Shown here: positions 35,475 through 44,206 of the stretch, piece by piece | Layout of the letters: the number at the start of each line of letters is the position of its first letter | Position numbering within the stretch: the first letter of the stretch is position 1 | DNA from: an uncultured Gammaproteobacteria bacterium | Lineage (GTDB): Bacteria > Pseudomonadota > Gammaproteobacteria > HK1 | Direction: 5' to 3' | Length of the DNA: 64,000 bases | Assembly (NCBI GenBank): GCA_958295465.1 | Contig: OY282353.1 | Coordinates: forward strand, 4,827,001-4,891,000 | Made by a program: the position numbers and the translations under genes | The notes under the pieces: generated by a model | What the model saw: only the letters and a program-made list of their open reading frames with translations | What the model was told of the DNA's origin: nothing | The model's database searches: none

Positions 35475-36110
35475 ATGCCGGTGCAGTATGTTGGCCTGTC
35501 CACCGTGCAGGCAAGTGTGCCCATGCCCTTGGAGAAGCTGTTCGTCGCCGAAGAGGATCTGCTGCTCGACGCCTACCGACTCGGCGTGAAGATCTTCGAC
35601 AGCGGGTTCCGTCCGGGCTTCATCGTCGGGCTCTGGCGCGGCGGCAGCTCGGTGGGGATCGCGGTGCAGGAGTGCCTTCGGCATCTCGGCGTCACGATCG
35701 ACCATATCTCGCTGCGCACCTCCTACCGCGGCATGCAGCAGTACCAGCGCATGGTCGATGAAACGCCTTCGGAGATCCGGGTCCACGGCACCCAGTACCT
35801 CCTCGAGAGCATGAACGCGGAGGACGGGCTGCTGATCGTCGACGACGTCTACAGCACCGGCCTCAACGTGAAGGCGGTGATCGACCGGCTGGCGGCGCGC
35901 ACCCGGCGGAACATGCCGCACGACGTGCGCATCGCGGCCCCCTGGTACAAGCCCGCGCGCAACCGCACCGGACGCATCCCCGACTACTACCTCCACGAGA
36001 CGGACAAGTGGCTGGTGCTGCCCTACGAGCTGAACGGCCTGAGCCTCGACGAGATCCGGACCCACAAACCCTTCCTCGCCCCCTTGGTGGAGCGGCTCCG
36101 GGCGACGTGA
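35475..36110 (+). CDS. Hypoxanthine phosphoribosyltransferase-like protein (copy 2)
   Basis: A 211-residue type I phosphoribosyltransferase (195 residues if the ATG at 35523 is used). The PRPP motif is LLIVDDVYSTGLNVKAVI; DSGFRPGFIVGLWRGGSSVG and ARNRTGRIPDYYLHETDKWL parallel the gene at 34658. The pair is divergently transcribed from a shared region of about 255 bp. Such diverged tandem paralogues may form a heteromer or act on different bases. Conservation begins at PLEKLFVAEEDLLLDAYRLG, which favours the later start. Confidence 0.82.
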   Translation: MPVQYVGLSTVQASVPMPLEKLFVAEEDLLLDAYRLGVKIFDSGFRPGFIVGLWRGGSSVGIAVQECLRHLGVTIDHISLRTSYRGMQQYQRMVDETPSEIRVHGTQYLLESMNAEDGLLIVDDVYSTGLNVKAVIDRLAARTRRNMPHDVRIAAPWYKPARNRTGRIPDYYLHETDKWLVLPYELNGLSLDEIRTHKPFLAPLVERLRAT

Positions 36111-36209
36111 ATCGGGAATCGTGGCGAAACAGACGCCCGGTTCACTGATCGTCCTGAATCGGCGTATCCGGCAGCGCAGCGGTCTCAGCCTCGCATGCAG
36201 GCGCGCCGC

Positions 36210-38021
36210 TCATCGGTACCTTCTTCCGCGAACGACCTGATCTGCGCCGGGCAGCAACCTCGAACATCGGCAGGCCGGATCGTTCGACGCACGGCCGCAA
36301 ACTGCGCAGGGTTCGTAGTAGAGCCTCTCGCGTACCTGCTGCTCGGGCGGATTTAGCCTCTTGTCGAAGTAGTTCGGATCGTATTCATAGAGAAACTCAC
36401 CTGGCACAAGCGACGGGTCGTCGCAATCGGCCACGTTCGCGCGCACACTGAGCGCGCCTAATGATGGTTTTTCATCGTTCAAGTCATCTGTTTGTATGGT
36501 GCTATCGCCGGATTCGGTTGTTTGAGTGCCCGCAGGGAATCTGAGACCGAATTCAAGGTTGTGAATTTCGCGCCGCTCGTCGTCTCTTATATTCAGCGAA
36601 CGAGCATGAGCTTCCAGAATCAAGTCGTCGTTTACTCGAACATCCAGCTCCAATCTCTCCTCGAATGCTTTCGCCTTCGCATCGACCTTCACCGTAACGA
36701 TCTCCAGGTGGATTCTCGGCTCGTTGGGCAAGATGGCCGACCCCGCACGTTTCGGCGCGCAAATCTGGAACTTGGCTGTTCCATCACGTGGATCGGTGCA
36801 GTAGAGGTGAAACGTGTCAGTCCGCACCTCTCCTTCTGTGGGCATAGCGGTTCCGGCCTTGACAATAGGAAGGTATGAATTGCGTGCAAGCAGTAGCTCG
36901 ATGTTCTTCGCCATCTGGAGCTCAGCCTGATCTGCCGCGATCCAGGCCGCCCCTTCAGCAATCAGAGTCGCCGTGCTGTCTGGCACCCGGACACGTTCCG
37001 GGCCGAACCACTCATGAAGCCGACGCCTGACCGCCGGCATGTTGGACATTCCACCCGTAGCTACACAAAGCGCTACCTGCGCCTGGGCATAGCCAGCGCT
37101 CTCCAGGAGCCGCTCAATCCGTTCAAAACCTTTGTCGAGCAACGGACCCACTATCTTCTCAAGCTCATCCTGACTCAGCGCATAGTCGAACTCTTCTTCT
37201 TCGACGTTCCGGAAGAAGCTGCCAACGTATACCTCCACATTTGCACGGGACGACAGATCAATCTTGGCGCGCTCACATCGATCCATCAAGCGGGATTTCG
37301 CGCCCGGATACGTGTCGGCGCCTTCATCGAGATCGCGCGTAATCCTGACATTCCGTACGAGGTGATTCATGATCGTCTCATCGAAAACGTCGCCGCCGAC
37401 CTCATCCGTGCCGTCGTTCATGAGCTGAACCACCATGTCCCCCAAAGGCCGGCACAATGTGAGGTCCAGCGTCCCGCCACCCCAGTCGAATACGAGAATG
37501 AGCTTCCTGTCGTAGCGACGCAGCATCTTCGGGAGATCCTGATATCGGAACAAACCATATAGCGCCGCGAGTGGCTCGTGGACAAACTGCACGATACGCA
37601 ATCCAGCAAGCCCGAACGCATTCCGCAGTGCCCGCCGCCGGGATCCCTCCATATCTACCGGGATGGTGACAACAGCCCGAGAGATGTCTCCACTCTCCTG
37701 GCCACCACTTTGCGCCTGTTGAAGAACATGCCGAACCACGTCGGCCACTATCTCCACCGGATTCTTCTCCGTTCCCTCGACGAACACACTATCCTTGCCC
37801 AAGTACATCTTCGGTGACCGAACAATGTTCCCATGAACACCGAGACCGGCCTGTGCTAGACGTTCCTTTGCTTCCCGGCCGACGATTTTCTGCGCGCCTT
37901 CGTAGCAAACCACCGACGGAATAGGCCGCTGTTCGTCATCGAGAAAGTTGATCGTTCTTTCCCCGCGGACGACGGACATCAGGCTGTTCGTCGTCCCGAA
38001 ATCGAATCCAAATACCGTCAT
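36210..38021 (-). CDS. Hsp70-like ATPase with C-terminal zinc-binding tail
   Basis: A 603-residue Hsp70/actin-fold ATPase. Phosphate 1 is FGFDFGTTNSLMSVV (residues about 4-18), phosphate 2 VFDWGGGTLDLTL (about 185-197), and the adenosine loop CVATGGMSNMPAVRRRL (about 330-346). The C-terminal half does not resemble the DnaK substrate-binding domain closely and ends in a short CAVCGRASNDPACRC knuckle. It is not the housekeeping DnaK: no dnaJ or grpE, altered loops, and lower-GC codon use. It ends a four-gene minus-strand cassette, 1 bp after the coiled-coil gene's stop. Confidence 0.88.
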   Translation of the reverse strand: MTVFGFDFGTTNSLMSVVRGERTINFLDDEQRPIPSVVCYEGAQKIVGREAKERLAQAGLGVHGNIVRSPKMYLGKDSVFVEGTEKNPVEIVADVVRHVLQQAQSGGQESGDISRAVVTIPVDMEGSRRRALRNAFGLAGLRIVQFVHEPLAALYGLFRYQDLPKMLRRYDRKLILVFDWGGGTLDLTLCRPLGDMVVQLMNDGTDEVGGDVFDETIMNHLVRNVRITRDLDEGADTYPGAKSRLMDRCERAKIDLSSRANVEVYVGSFFRNVEEEEFDYALSQDELEKIVGPLLDKGFERIERLLESAGYAQAQVALCVATGGMSNMPAVRRRLHEWFGPERVRVPDSTATLIAEGAAWIAADQAELQMAKNIELLLARNSYLPIVKAGTAMPTEGEVRTDTFHLYCTDPRDGTAKFQICAPKRAGSAILPNEPRIHLEIVTVKVDAKAKAFEERLELDVRVNDDLILEAHARSLNIRDDERREIHNLEFGLRFPAGTQTTESGDSTIQTDDLNDEKPSLGALSVRANVADCDDPSLVPGEFLYEYDPNYFDKRLNPPEQQVRERLYYEPCAVCGRASNDPACRCSRLLPGADQVVRGRRYR

Positions 38022-38022
38022 T

Positions 38023-39156
38023 TCAGCTACTCCTCCGCAGCCGCTCCATCTCACGCTTGAGGCCATCGACCGCACGCTCCGCGTGATCTACCATGACGTG
38101 AACTTTCGGCGGCTCACGACGTAGTGCGTGGAGTCCTTCGTCAAGCAACGACAGCTCATCCTTCAAGCGGCGCAGAACTCGTCCGCGTAGTTGTTCATAG
38201 TCATTCTTGAGATGAGCCCTGTCATCGGCATGCGCTTGGCATTCCTCCATGATCTTCTTTCCAAGTCGACCGACTTCAGCTTTAGATGCCTCCAGTTTCG
38301 CGTCGAGGTCGGCTAGCTGTTTATTCAACTCCTGCATTCGTGTCACAGCGCGTTCCTCAGCCCTCTGAGCGGCTTCCGCTCGCTGATTCTCCTTGAGTGC
38401 TCGCTGCTCCAATAGTGCGCTGGTAACCGAAGCTGCGGCAGGATCTCGAACGCTTGCCAGTACATGGAGTTTCTCTGCTTCAGTATTGTATCGCCGCGTT
38501 ACGGATTTCCACAAATTCTCCTGCATGTAGCGCTGAATTCGATCGACAGAGGTTCCGCGTGTCGCCCAAAACCAGAGCAGTAAGCAATATACCGCGTTCG
38601 CTTTGCATTGCTCCGATTCCTTCTTCTTCGTTGGCTCAATCCCTTCCGGCCAAGCCAGAGACGTATAGTCTTGGGACGCCAGTATCCGGACTGCGCGATC
38701 TTCCGTTGTTCCTTCTGGAAGGTTCGCCAACGCATCTGTCATCGATTTCATGCGAAATGCAGGATGACGGCGCAGCACCTCACCGGCGAATTCGCGAATC
38801 TGATTGCCAACAGTCAGTGTATCGAGCGAAATACCGAGAAGCATTAACTTTCGGGTTCTGTCGAGAATCCGATCCGACAACGCCAGATTGAGAATTTCCT
38901 CTCGCTCTGATTCGTCCAGCTCGGAGCCGGTACGCATGGCGCTGAGTTCCGCCCTTTTCAGCGTCGATCGTTTGAACGCACCTGTGTAAACTGCGCGAAA
39001 CAGTTGGCCAATGTTATCGAGAGACGAAGCCTTCGCACGGCCTTTCTGTCCAACGACGCCTCCGATTACGGCTGTCGCCGTTTGTTCTGAAGAACTTGCG
39101 TCCTCAGACGGACGCTCCTTCGGCGAGATCTGTGTGCCTGGATCAGAGTTGATCAT
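38023..39156 (-). CDS. Coiled-coil protein of the Hsp70-like cassette
   Basis: A 377-residue protein. The first 45 residues are Ser/Thr-rich and disordered-looking. Residues about 45-245 are alpha-helical (SLDNIGQLFRAVYTGAFKRS, LALSDRILDRTRKLMLLGIS). Residues about 250-325 are a long coiled coil (RMQELNKQLADLDAKLEASK). The end is a conserved-looking block EQLRGRVLRRLKDELSLLDE followed by PPKVHVMVDHAERAVDGL. A coil before a short bundle resembles a nucleotide-exchange factor such as GrpE in layout, which is an inference. It overlaps the upstream finger-protein gene by 14 bp and abuts the Hsp70-like gene. Confidence 0.75.
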   Translation of the reverse strand: MINSDPGTQISPKERPSEDASSSEQTATAVIGGVVGQKGRAKASSLDNIGQLFRAVYTGAFKRSTLKRAELSAMRTGSELDESEREEILNLALSDRILDRTRKLMLLGISLDTLTVGNQIREFAGEVLRRHPAFRMKSMTDALANLPEGTTEDRAVRILASQDYTSLAWPEGIEPTKKKESEQCKANAVYCLLLWFWATRGTSVDRIQRYMQENLWKSVTRRYNTEAEKLHVLASVRDPAAASVTSALLEQRALKENQRAEAAQRAEERAVTRMQELNKQLADLDAKLEASKAEVGRLGKKIMEECQAHADDRAHLKNDYEQLRGRVLRRLKDELSLLDEGLHALRREPPKVHVMVDHAERAVDGLKREMERLRRSS

Positions 39157-40270
39157 CGCGATCCTCGGAATGTGTACGGATCATCGATTCCGCCCATCCT
39201 TCCAGTTTCGGTACGTTACGTAATGTCCTGGCATGTTGCAGTGCCTTCCTGACGTCGCCAGAGGTCACATAAATCTCGCTCAACAGGATGTGCAACTTCA
39301 CCTTGTCATACTCATGGAGATCGTGATTCAAGAAGGATTCTACCTCTGTTGCCATACGTGCCAAACAGTCAAGCGGGCGGACAGCCCAGCGGACAATCTG
39401 TTCAGTCTCCCAGTCCGTAACCAAGGCATCGAGATTGTTCAGCGGGTCATTTAAATTATCATTATTCTTCGCTTCGCTCTTTCGGTTTTGCAACCAAGCC
39501 GTATACCTTGCGGCCGCTCGGCCGATGCGGGTTTTGTTCGCGAACCGGGCCGCTTCTTCGAAATGGTTGAAGTGAAACTCAATAAGGCTGCGTATGATTC
39601 GCGCCAGCGATCGTTCGTATTCTCCAAGATCTTCAACTGCCTTATTGAATTTATTAACATACTCTTCATATGGAAGAGAGGAATCGGGAGCCCTTTCCTT
39701 CGCGAGAATCCCGTACAGATATGCACAGATGCCGTTACGGTAGCCTGATGCCGAACCGAATATAGCTGTAGCAGAGATGAACTCCTCAACAGCGCGAATG
39801 TCAAGTCGTCGTCTATTCGCAGTCCTCTGGAACTCATCTTCAATTCCTTTGAGATCACCTTCGGTCGCGATGCAGAAATTCAGCGTAAACTCTGCGGTGA
39901 CACTCGCTCCGCTCAGCAACAATCTGTGAATACCCGGTGAGATCCGAACGAGCGTGTGGGGAAGAGTATCGACTGATATTTCTTGATCGTTCAGGAAAAC
40001 TTTCTCACATGCTTCCGTTTTCACTTCATCAGCGGCAAGTGGTCGTGTGATTTGGCGGACTGAGTGTGTACTCAATTCTTGTCCTTGTAGGTACAGAATC
40101 GGGCGACGTAGAGGGTGACTCTCGAAGCGATGTTTTCGTAGCTCATCAAGTGAACTGCATATTTCATCACAGTGTTTACACGGAAATCGCAAAGGTGACG
40201 GTGAGAAACGAAATTCACCCAACCCCACAGGTTCGTGGAACTCCATATATCCAGTGTGCCAGAATCCCAT
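39143..40270 (-). CDS. C2H2-finger, helical-repeat protein of the Hsp70-like cassette
   Basis: A 375-residue protein. Residues 30-52 hold a C2H2 finger, CKHCDEICSSLDELRKHRFE followed by SHP (Cys-x2-Cys...His-x4-His). Residues about 60-140 are beta-rich (VRISPGIHRLLLSGASVTAE). The rest is helical with a TPR-like end (KLHILLSEIYVTSGDVRKAL). C2H2 fingers are rare in bacteria. The start at 40270 follows GGAGCAAAGGTAG. GC is low, with AT-rich patches such as 39450-39475. It may recognise nucleic acid or a protein partner for the Hsp70-like ATPase; no family name is known to me. Confidence 0.75.
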   Translation of the reverse strand: MGFWHTGYMEFHEPVGLGEFRFSPSPLRFPCKHCDEICSSLDELRKHRFESHPLRRPILYLQGQELSTHSVRQITRPLAADEVKTEACEKVFLNDQEISVDTLPHTLVRISPGIHRLLLSGASVTAEFTLNFCIATEGDLKGIEDEFQRTANRRRLDIRAVEEFISATAIFGSASGYRNGICAYLYGILAKERAPDSSLPYEEYVNKFNKAVEDLGEYERSLARIIRSLIEFHFNHFEEAARFANKTRIGRAAARYTAWLQNRKSEAKNNDNLNDPLNNLDALVTDWETEQIVRWAVRPLDCLARMATEVESFLNHDLHEYDKVKLHILLSEIYVTSGDVRKALQHARTLRNVPKLEGWAESMIRTHSEDRDDQL

Positions 40271-40782
40271 CTACCTTTGCTCCGATATTTTCCGATTTCA
40301 TGCGCGATAATTCGTCAAGTCTCTTTGGATCTCGAGCCGCCAGATCAACGGAATGTTGCTTTTGCAATTCCCGGCGGTCGCCGTCTTCAGGTAGGTTAAG
40401 GCAAATGTCTGCATGGTATGGGTTCGACTCGATCGGAGTGGCTTCCACGGTTCTTCCGTTCGACGCCGCGCCGTCGCCGGTCAGAATCGTCCAGCCGTGA
40501 AACTCCTTGCCGGCGGGGGCCTCGTGCTTGATCCCTTGCCATCGCGAGCGCCGCCATCTCGACACGTGTCGCATGAGCCATCCGATCCGCGGAAACCCGA
40601 TCGCTTTCCCGGTATACGAGAAACGCCTCTGGAACAGGCCGCGATCGTCTGGCTTTTCTGGCCAAACTGCCGAAAATACACTTCGGCCACGATGCTTCGC
40701 ATCGTTCACGGGTGAATTCGAGGAGATAGGGTACACATTTCCGTTCGTCTGTCCAAGATTGGACTGGAGGCGGCCGGGACAA
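40215..40782 (-). CDS. Uncharacterised first gene of the Hsp70-like cassette, probably frameshifted
   Basis: One frame from 40782 gives MSRPPPVQSWTDERKCVPYL through SADRMAHATRVEMAALAMAR. The adjacent frame continues more naturally as HEAPAGKEFHGWTILTGDGA and GRTVEATPIESNPYHADICL to a stop at 40215. Together they make about 185 residues with a frame change near 40525. This could be a natural frameshift mutation or an assembly error. The composite overlaps the finger-protein start by 56 bp, as expected in an operon. I do not recognise the family. Confidence 0.45.
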
Positions 40783-40849
40783 CAGACTTCTTGATCCATG
40801 TCAAGGCGGAGTCGGCCGGAACCCGCTCTCGATAGTCATACGCCGGCCG

Positions 40850-40906
40850 GGTCGCCCGTGATTCCGCGCAACGGAATCGCCAAGCGACCGCGTCAGCGGT
40901 CGTCAC
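40850..40906. repeat. Dispersed two-hairpin palindromic element, copy 4
   Basis: GATTCCGCGCAACGGAATC (40860-40878) and GCGACCGCGTCAGCGGTCG (40884-40902) form the two hairpins. The TGA stop of the broken biotin carboxylase (40895-40893) lies in the second stem, as the TAG does in copy 3. It marks the left edge of the low-GC cassette. Confidence 0.85.
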
Positions 40907-42228
40907 TCTCCTCGATCCAGCGGGTATGCACCCTTCCTTCGATGAAGTCGCGATGCTCGATCATCGCCCGCTGAAACCCGATGGTGGTGCTCACCCCCTC
41001 GACCACGAAGGCGTCGAGGGCGGCGGCGGAGCGTTCGAGCGCCTCGGCGCGGGAATCGCCCTTCACGATGAGCTTGGCGAGCATCGAGTCGTAGTAGGGG
41101 GTCACCGTCTGGCCTGCGTGCACGAAAGTATCCACACGCACCGCCGGGGTCTCGCGTGGAGGCGACCACCGGGTGAGCCGGCCGGGGGTCGGGAGGAATC
41201 CGCGCTCGGGGTCCTCCGCGTTGATGCGCCATTCGATGGCGTGGCCGCGGTGCACGATGGATTGGGACGTGAACGAAAGCGGCTCTCCGGCTGCAACCCG
41301 AAGCTGCTCCAGCACCAGGTCCGTACCGGTCACCATCTCGGTCACCGGGTGCTCGACCTGGATGCGCGTGTTCGTAGCAGCGCGCCTCGGCCGGGTCGTA
41401 GATGAACTCGACGGTGCCGGCGTTCTCGTAGCCGACGCCGCGGGCGAGGCGGACCGCGGCTTCGCAGATCTCCCGGCGCAGTGCGGGGGCGAGCACCGGC
41501 GAGGGCGATTCCTCGACGAGCTTCTGGTGGCGACGCTGCGCGCTGCAATCGCGCTCGCCGAGGTGGACGTGGTTGCCGTGACGGTCACCGAAGACCTGGA
41601 CCTCGACGTGGTGGACCCTCGGGAAGTAGCGTTCCATGTAGATGCGCGAATCGGAGAACGCCGCCGCGGCTTCGGCCCCGGCTTGGGCGAGCCGCTGTTC
41701 CAGCTCGGCCGGGGAGCTCACCACCCTCATGCCCCGGCCGCCACCGCCCGCGCTCGCCTTGAACAGCAGCGGATAGCCGACGTCGGCGGCTTGGTGCCTC
41801 GCCGCGTCCATGTCGGAAATGCTCGCATCCGATCCGGGCACCACGGGGACATGGTTCGCGGCCGCCGCGGCGCGGCCGGCGATCTTGTCCCCCATCAGCT
41901 CGATGGCCTCCGGCGACGGTCCGACGAACGTGAGCCCGTGCTCTGCGCAGCGCCGCGCGAAGGCCGCGTTCTCCGCCATGAACCCGTAGCCCGGATGGAC
42001 GGCATCGCATCCGGTGCCGAGCGCGGCGGCGAGCAGGGCATCCGCCAGCAGGTAGCTCCGCGCCGCCGCCGGCGGCCCGATGCACACCGCGCGATCCGTC
42101 TGGGAGAGGTACGGCGTGTCCCGGTCGGCAGTCGAATGCACCGCGACCGCTTCGAGACCCGCGGCCCGGCAGGCACGCAGGATCCTCGCCGCGATCTCGC
42201 CGCGGTTGGCGATGAGCACCCGGTTCAC
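40893..42228 (-). pseudogene. Biotin carboxylase broken by an 11-nt deletion in the active site
   Basis: From the ATG at 42228 the frame has MNRVLIANRGEIAARILRAC, KASAGGGGRGMRVV and HVHLGERDCSAQRRHQKLVE, all standard for biotin carboxylase. At 41373/41374 the conserved 'YFxEMNTRIQVEH' reads TAC then GAACACG: 11 nt coding Phe-x-Glu-Met are missing and the frame changes. The other frame then continues NTRIQVEHPVTEMVTGTDLV to IEGRVHTRWIEESDDR. Both halves are otherwise well preserved, so the loss is recent, or a sequencing error. The deleted part carries a metal-binding Glu. No biotin carrier protein gene is adjacent. Confidence 0.88.
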
Positions 42229-42510
42229 GGATCGTCTCGGCTCAAGGCATGGGACGGGGGTGGAGTGGCGGATGGTGCGCGGCCACGAGCCTGCCGGACG
42301 AGCCGGTGGGGATGAATCCGGAAGCCCGTCGCGGCCGCGTGGAACGCGGATTCCCCCGATGTATGGCGGCCACTTCCCTCTCCCGCACCGGCACGGCGTG
42401 CGACACTATATCCGGCCGCTGAACGCTCCTGCCAAGCCGGTCCTTGCAATCCCGAACGGAATGGCAAGAATCGGCCCGTGTCATCATCGTTGGTGAGGGA
42501 GGCTCGTCCG

Positions 42511-42771
42511 ATGCCCGGCGACCGGAAGGCGACCGACCTGGATGCGGCGCTCGCGGAACTGACCCCCGAACGCATTGAACGCAACCAGCGGATCTACGCC
42601 GACGTGGTCGCCAAGTATTACGGCGACCCCGACTTCAAGGCGGAGATGGACGCGGATCCGGCCCGGGTGCTCAAGGACGAAGGTCTCGACATTCCGGAGG
42701 GGGCCACCGTCAAGCTGCTGTTCAATACGGACAAGCTCCTGCACATCGTGCTGCCCGAGCCTCCCGATTGA
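42511..42771 (+). CDS. NHLP leader-type peptide without core (nitrile hydratase-like)
   Basis: An 86-residue protein resembling the alpha subunit of nitrile hydratase, the leader type of NHLP/proteusin RiPPs. Key parts are RIYADVVAKYYGDPDFKAEM, ARVLKDEGLDIPEGATVKLL and the final TDKLLHIVLPEPPD. It ends exactly where leaders normally continue into a double-Gly site and core, so no product can be cut from it. It may be a leader relic, or act in trans. The ATG at 42511 follows GAGGGAGG; an ATG-like start at 42478 has no support. Confidence 0.78.
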   Translation: MPGDRKATDLDAALAELTPERIERNQRIYADVVAKYYGDPDFKAEMDADPARVLKDEGLDIPEGATVKLLFNTDKLLHIVLPEPPD

Positions 42772-42876
42772 TCCGGAGCCACGCGAGTGACGATCCATCG
42801 ACGGATTGCCTCCCCGGCGGCGTTTTCGGCCACTGGGCGACCGGATCTCGCGCGACATTCCGAAAGAATCTGCGAG

Positions 42877-42936
42877 CGGCGACCGCTGACGCGGTCGCTT
42901 GGCGATTCCGCTGCGCGGAATCGCGGGCGCCCCTGC
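42877..42936. repeat. Dispersed two-hairpin palindromic element, copy 5
   Basis: GCGACCGCTGACGCGGTCGC (42879-42898) and GATTCCGCTGCGCGGAATC (42904-42922) are the hairpins, here read on the plus strand. It lies between the two NHLP genes, about 105 bp after the first stop codon. Confidence 0.88.
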
Positions 42937-43064
42937 CACGCCAAATTAGGGTATACGCACACCCCGTCGGTGTATTACATGTCACCCTCGCCCTCATGAT
43001 CGCGGGAAAATACGGAAGAGGACGACAAGCACACCGGAAAGGCCCCACTGGAGACGGGAAGGCA

Positions 43065-43430
43065 ATGGAAACGAACTCGCTGACACCGTTGCAGAAGTTG
43101 CTGATGAAACAATGGGAGAGGCTGATGGCCCTGAGCCGTGCCTACCGCACGGATCCAGCGTTCCGCGCGCGTTGCGAGGAGGACCCGGGGGCCGTGCTGG
43201 CCGAGGAGGGCGTGGATCTGCCGCCGGGGATGGAAGTCCGGTTCGTGGCGGACGCCGCGGACACCGTCCACGTCGCCATGCCGGTGGATCCGAACACCCC
43301 TCTGAGCGAAGAGGAGCTCGCGATGGCGGGGGGCGGCAAAGGGAGGCTCCATATCGATTCGTATGGTCGACAGTGTCGACTCCGCTGGAATCCGGAGCGG
43401 AAGATGTACGAACATGACTACAACGCATGA
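43065..43430 (+). CDS. NHLP-type RiPP precursor peptide with double-Gly site
   Basis: A 121-residue precursor. The leader (residues about 1-92) is nitrile hydratase alpha-like: LLMKQWERLMALSRAYRTDP, GAVLAEEGVDLPPGMEVRFV and DTVHVAMPVDPN. The processing site is LSEEELAMAGGG (about residues 84-95). The predicted core of about 27 residues is basic and aromatic (LHIDSYGRQCRLRWNPERKM then YEHDYNA) with a single Cys, so lanthionines or thioether rings are unlikely. The ATG at 43065 has GGGAAGG upstream. No maturation enzyme or export peptidase gene is in the window, so tailoring enzymes must lie elsewhere. Confidence 0.78.
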   Translation: METNSLTPLQKLLMKQWERLMALSRAYRTDPAFRARCEEDPGAVLAEEGVDLPPGMEVRFVADAADTVHVAMPVDPNTPLSEEELAMAGGGKGRLHIDSYGRQCRLRWNPERKMYEHDYNA

Positions 43431-43526
43431 TTGATGGATGGCGCCGGACGTGGGACGCGATTGTCCACCGCCCCGGCGGCCCCGGCCCGAAGGGGACCCG
43501 ATCCGGCGCGACGGCGCTCGGAAGTC

Positions 43527-43700
43527 GCTCCCGACGGGCCTGTTCTCATTGTTCGCCGCGTCACTGCCATGGCCCCGAAAAGCCCCACCGGCGGGTGGGG
43601 AGCCGACCGAGCGCGGCGACGTCAGGGCGCAGTCGATGCTGGCGGGCCTGCTTTCGCTGTCGGCGGCGTGGCTGCCCAAGGCCCGCCGGCGCCCGCGGCG
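43527..43700. repeat. Diverged about 105-bp duplication at the 5' end of the following gene
   Basis: 'GGGCCTGTTCTCATTGTTCG' near 43535 and 'GGGCCTGCTTTCGCTGTCGG' near 43640 begin similar blocks that continue with GC.GC.T..CTGCC. and CCC-rich ends. Translated, TGLFSLFAASLPWP recurs as AGLLSLSAAWLPKA. The spacing of about 105 bp keeps frame. This makes the start of the downstream gene ambiguous. Confidence 0.5.
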
Positions 43701-43980
43701 CGGCGAGATCAAGACGGCGATCATGGCGGCCCTCGCCCATGTCGATTACTACGAGGATCGCGACACGCGCCGGCCGGTGGAACCGGACGCCCCCGGCGCC
43801 CGATCCGTTGGATTACCGTATCGGGAGATACAGAAGCGCGTACGGGCGGAGCATCCGGGCGGCAGGGTGCCGATCATGACGATCAGGGCCTACGCGAGGG
43901 ACGCCAGACAGGAAGGGTACGTGTTGCCGTACCGGAGGCCGTATTCGAGGCGGCGCACGAGGGATTCAGGCTCGTCGTAG
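43636..43980 (+). CDS. Small basic helix-turn-helix-like protein
   Basis: 114 residues from the ATG at 43636. The central part reads GEIKTAIMAALAHVDYYEDR and GLPYREIQKRVRAEHPGGRV, then MTIRAYARDARQEGYVLPYR, which looks like a small winged-helix fold acting on nucleic acid. The same frame is open from 43438 and the extra 66 residues partly duplicate the first 25, so the later start is preferred. It follows the RiPP precursor by about 200 bp. Whether it regulates it is unknown. Confidence 0.55.
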   Translation: MLAGLLSLSAAWLPKARRRPRRGEIKTAIMAALAHVDYYEDRDTRRPVEPDAPGARSVGLPYREIQKRVRAEHPGGRVPIMTIRAYARDARQEGYVLPYRRPYSRRRTRDSGSS

Positions 43981-44206
43981 AGCCGGTTCCCCCGTCGGGC
44001 CGCACGCTCCGTCACCCCGCACGGCCGTAGAAGCCGATTCGCTCCTCAGCGCACATATTCGGCGAACAGCGGCGTGAACGGAATCCGTCGCAGTCGAGCG
44101 TTCAGGCTCTGAACCGGCTCGTGGCAGGCACCACGGCGGGTTGTTTCACCTGACCTGTTCACCTACTCTCGCCATCGGAAAGGCGGGCGACAGGGCGGGG
44201 GCTGCC

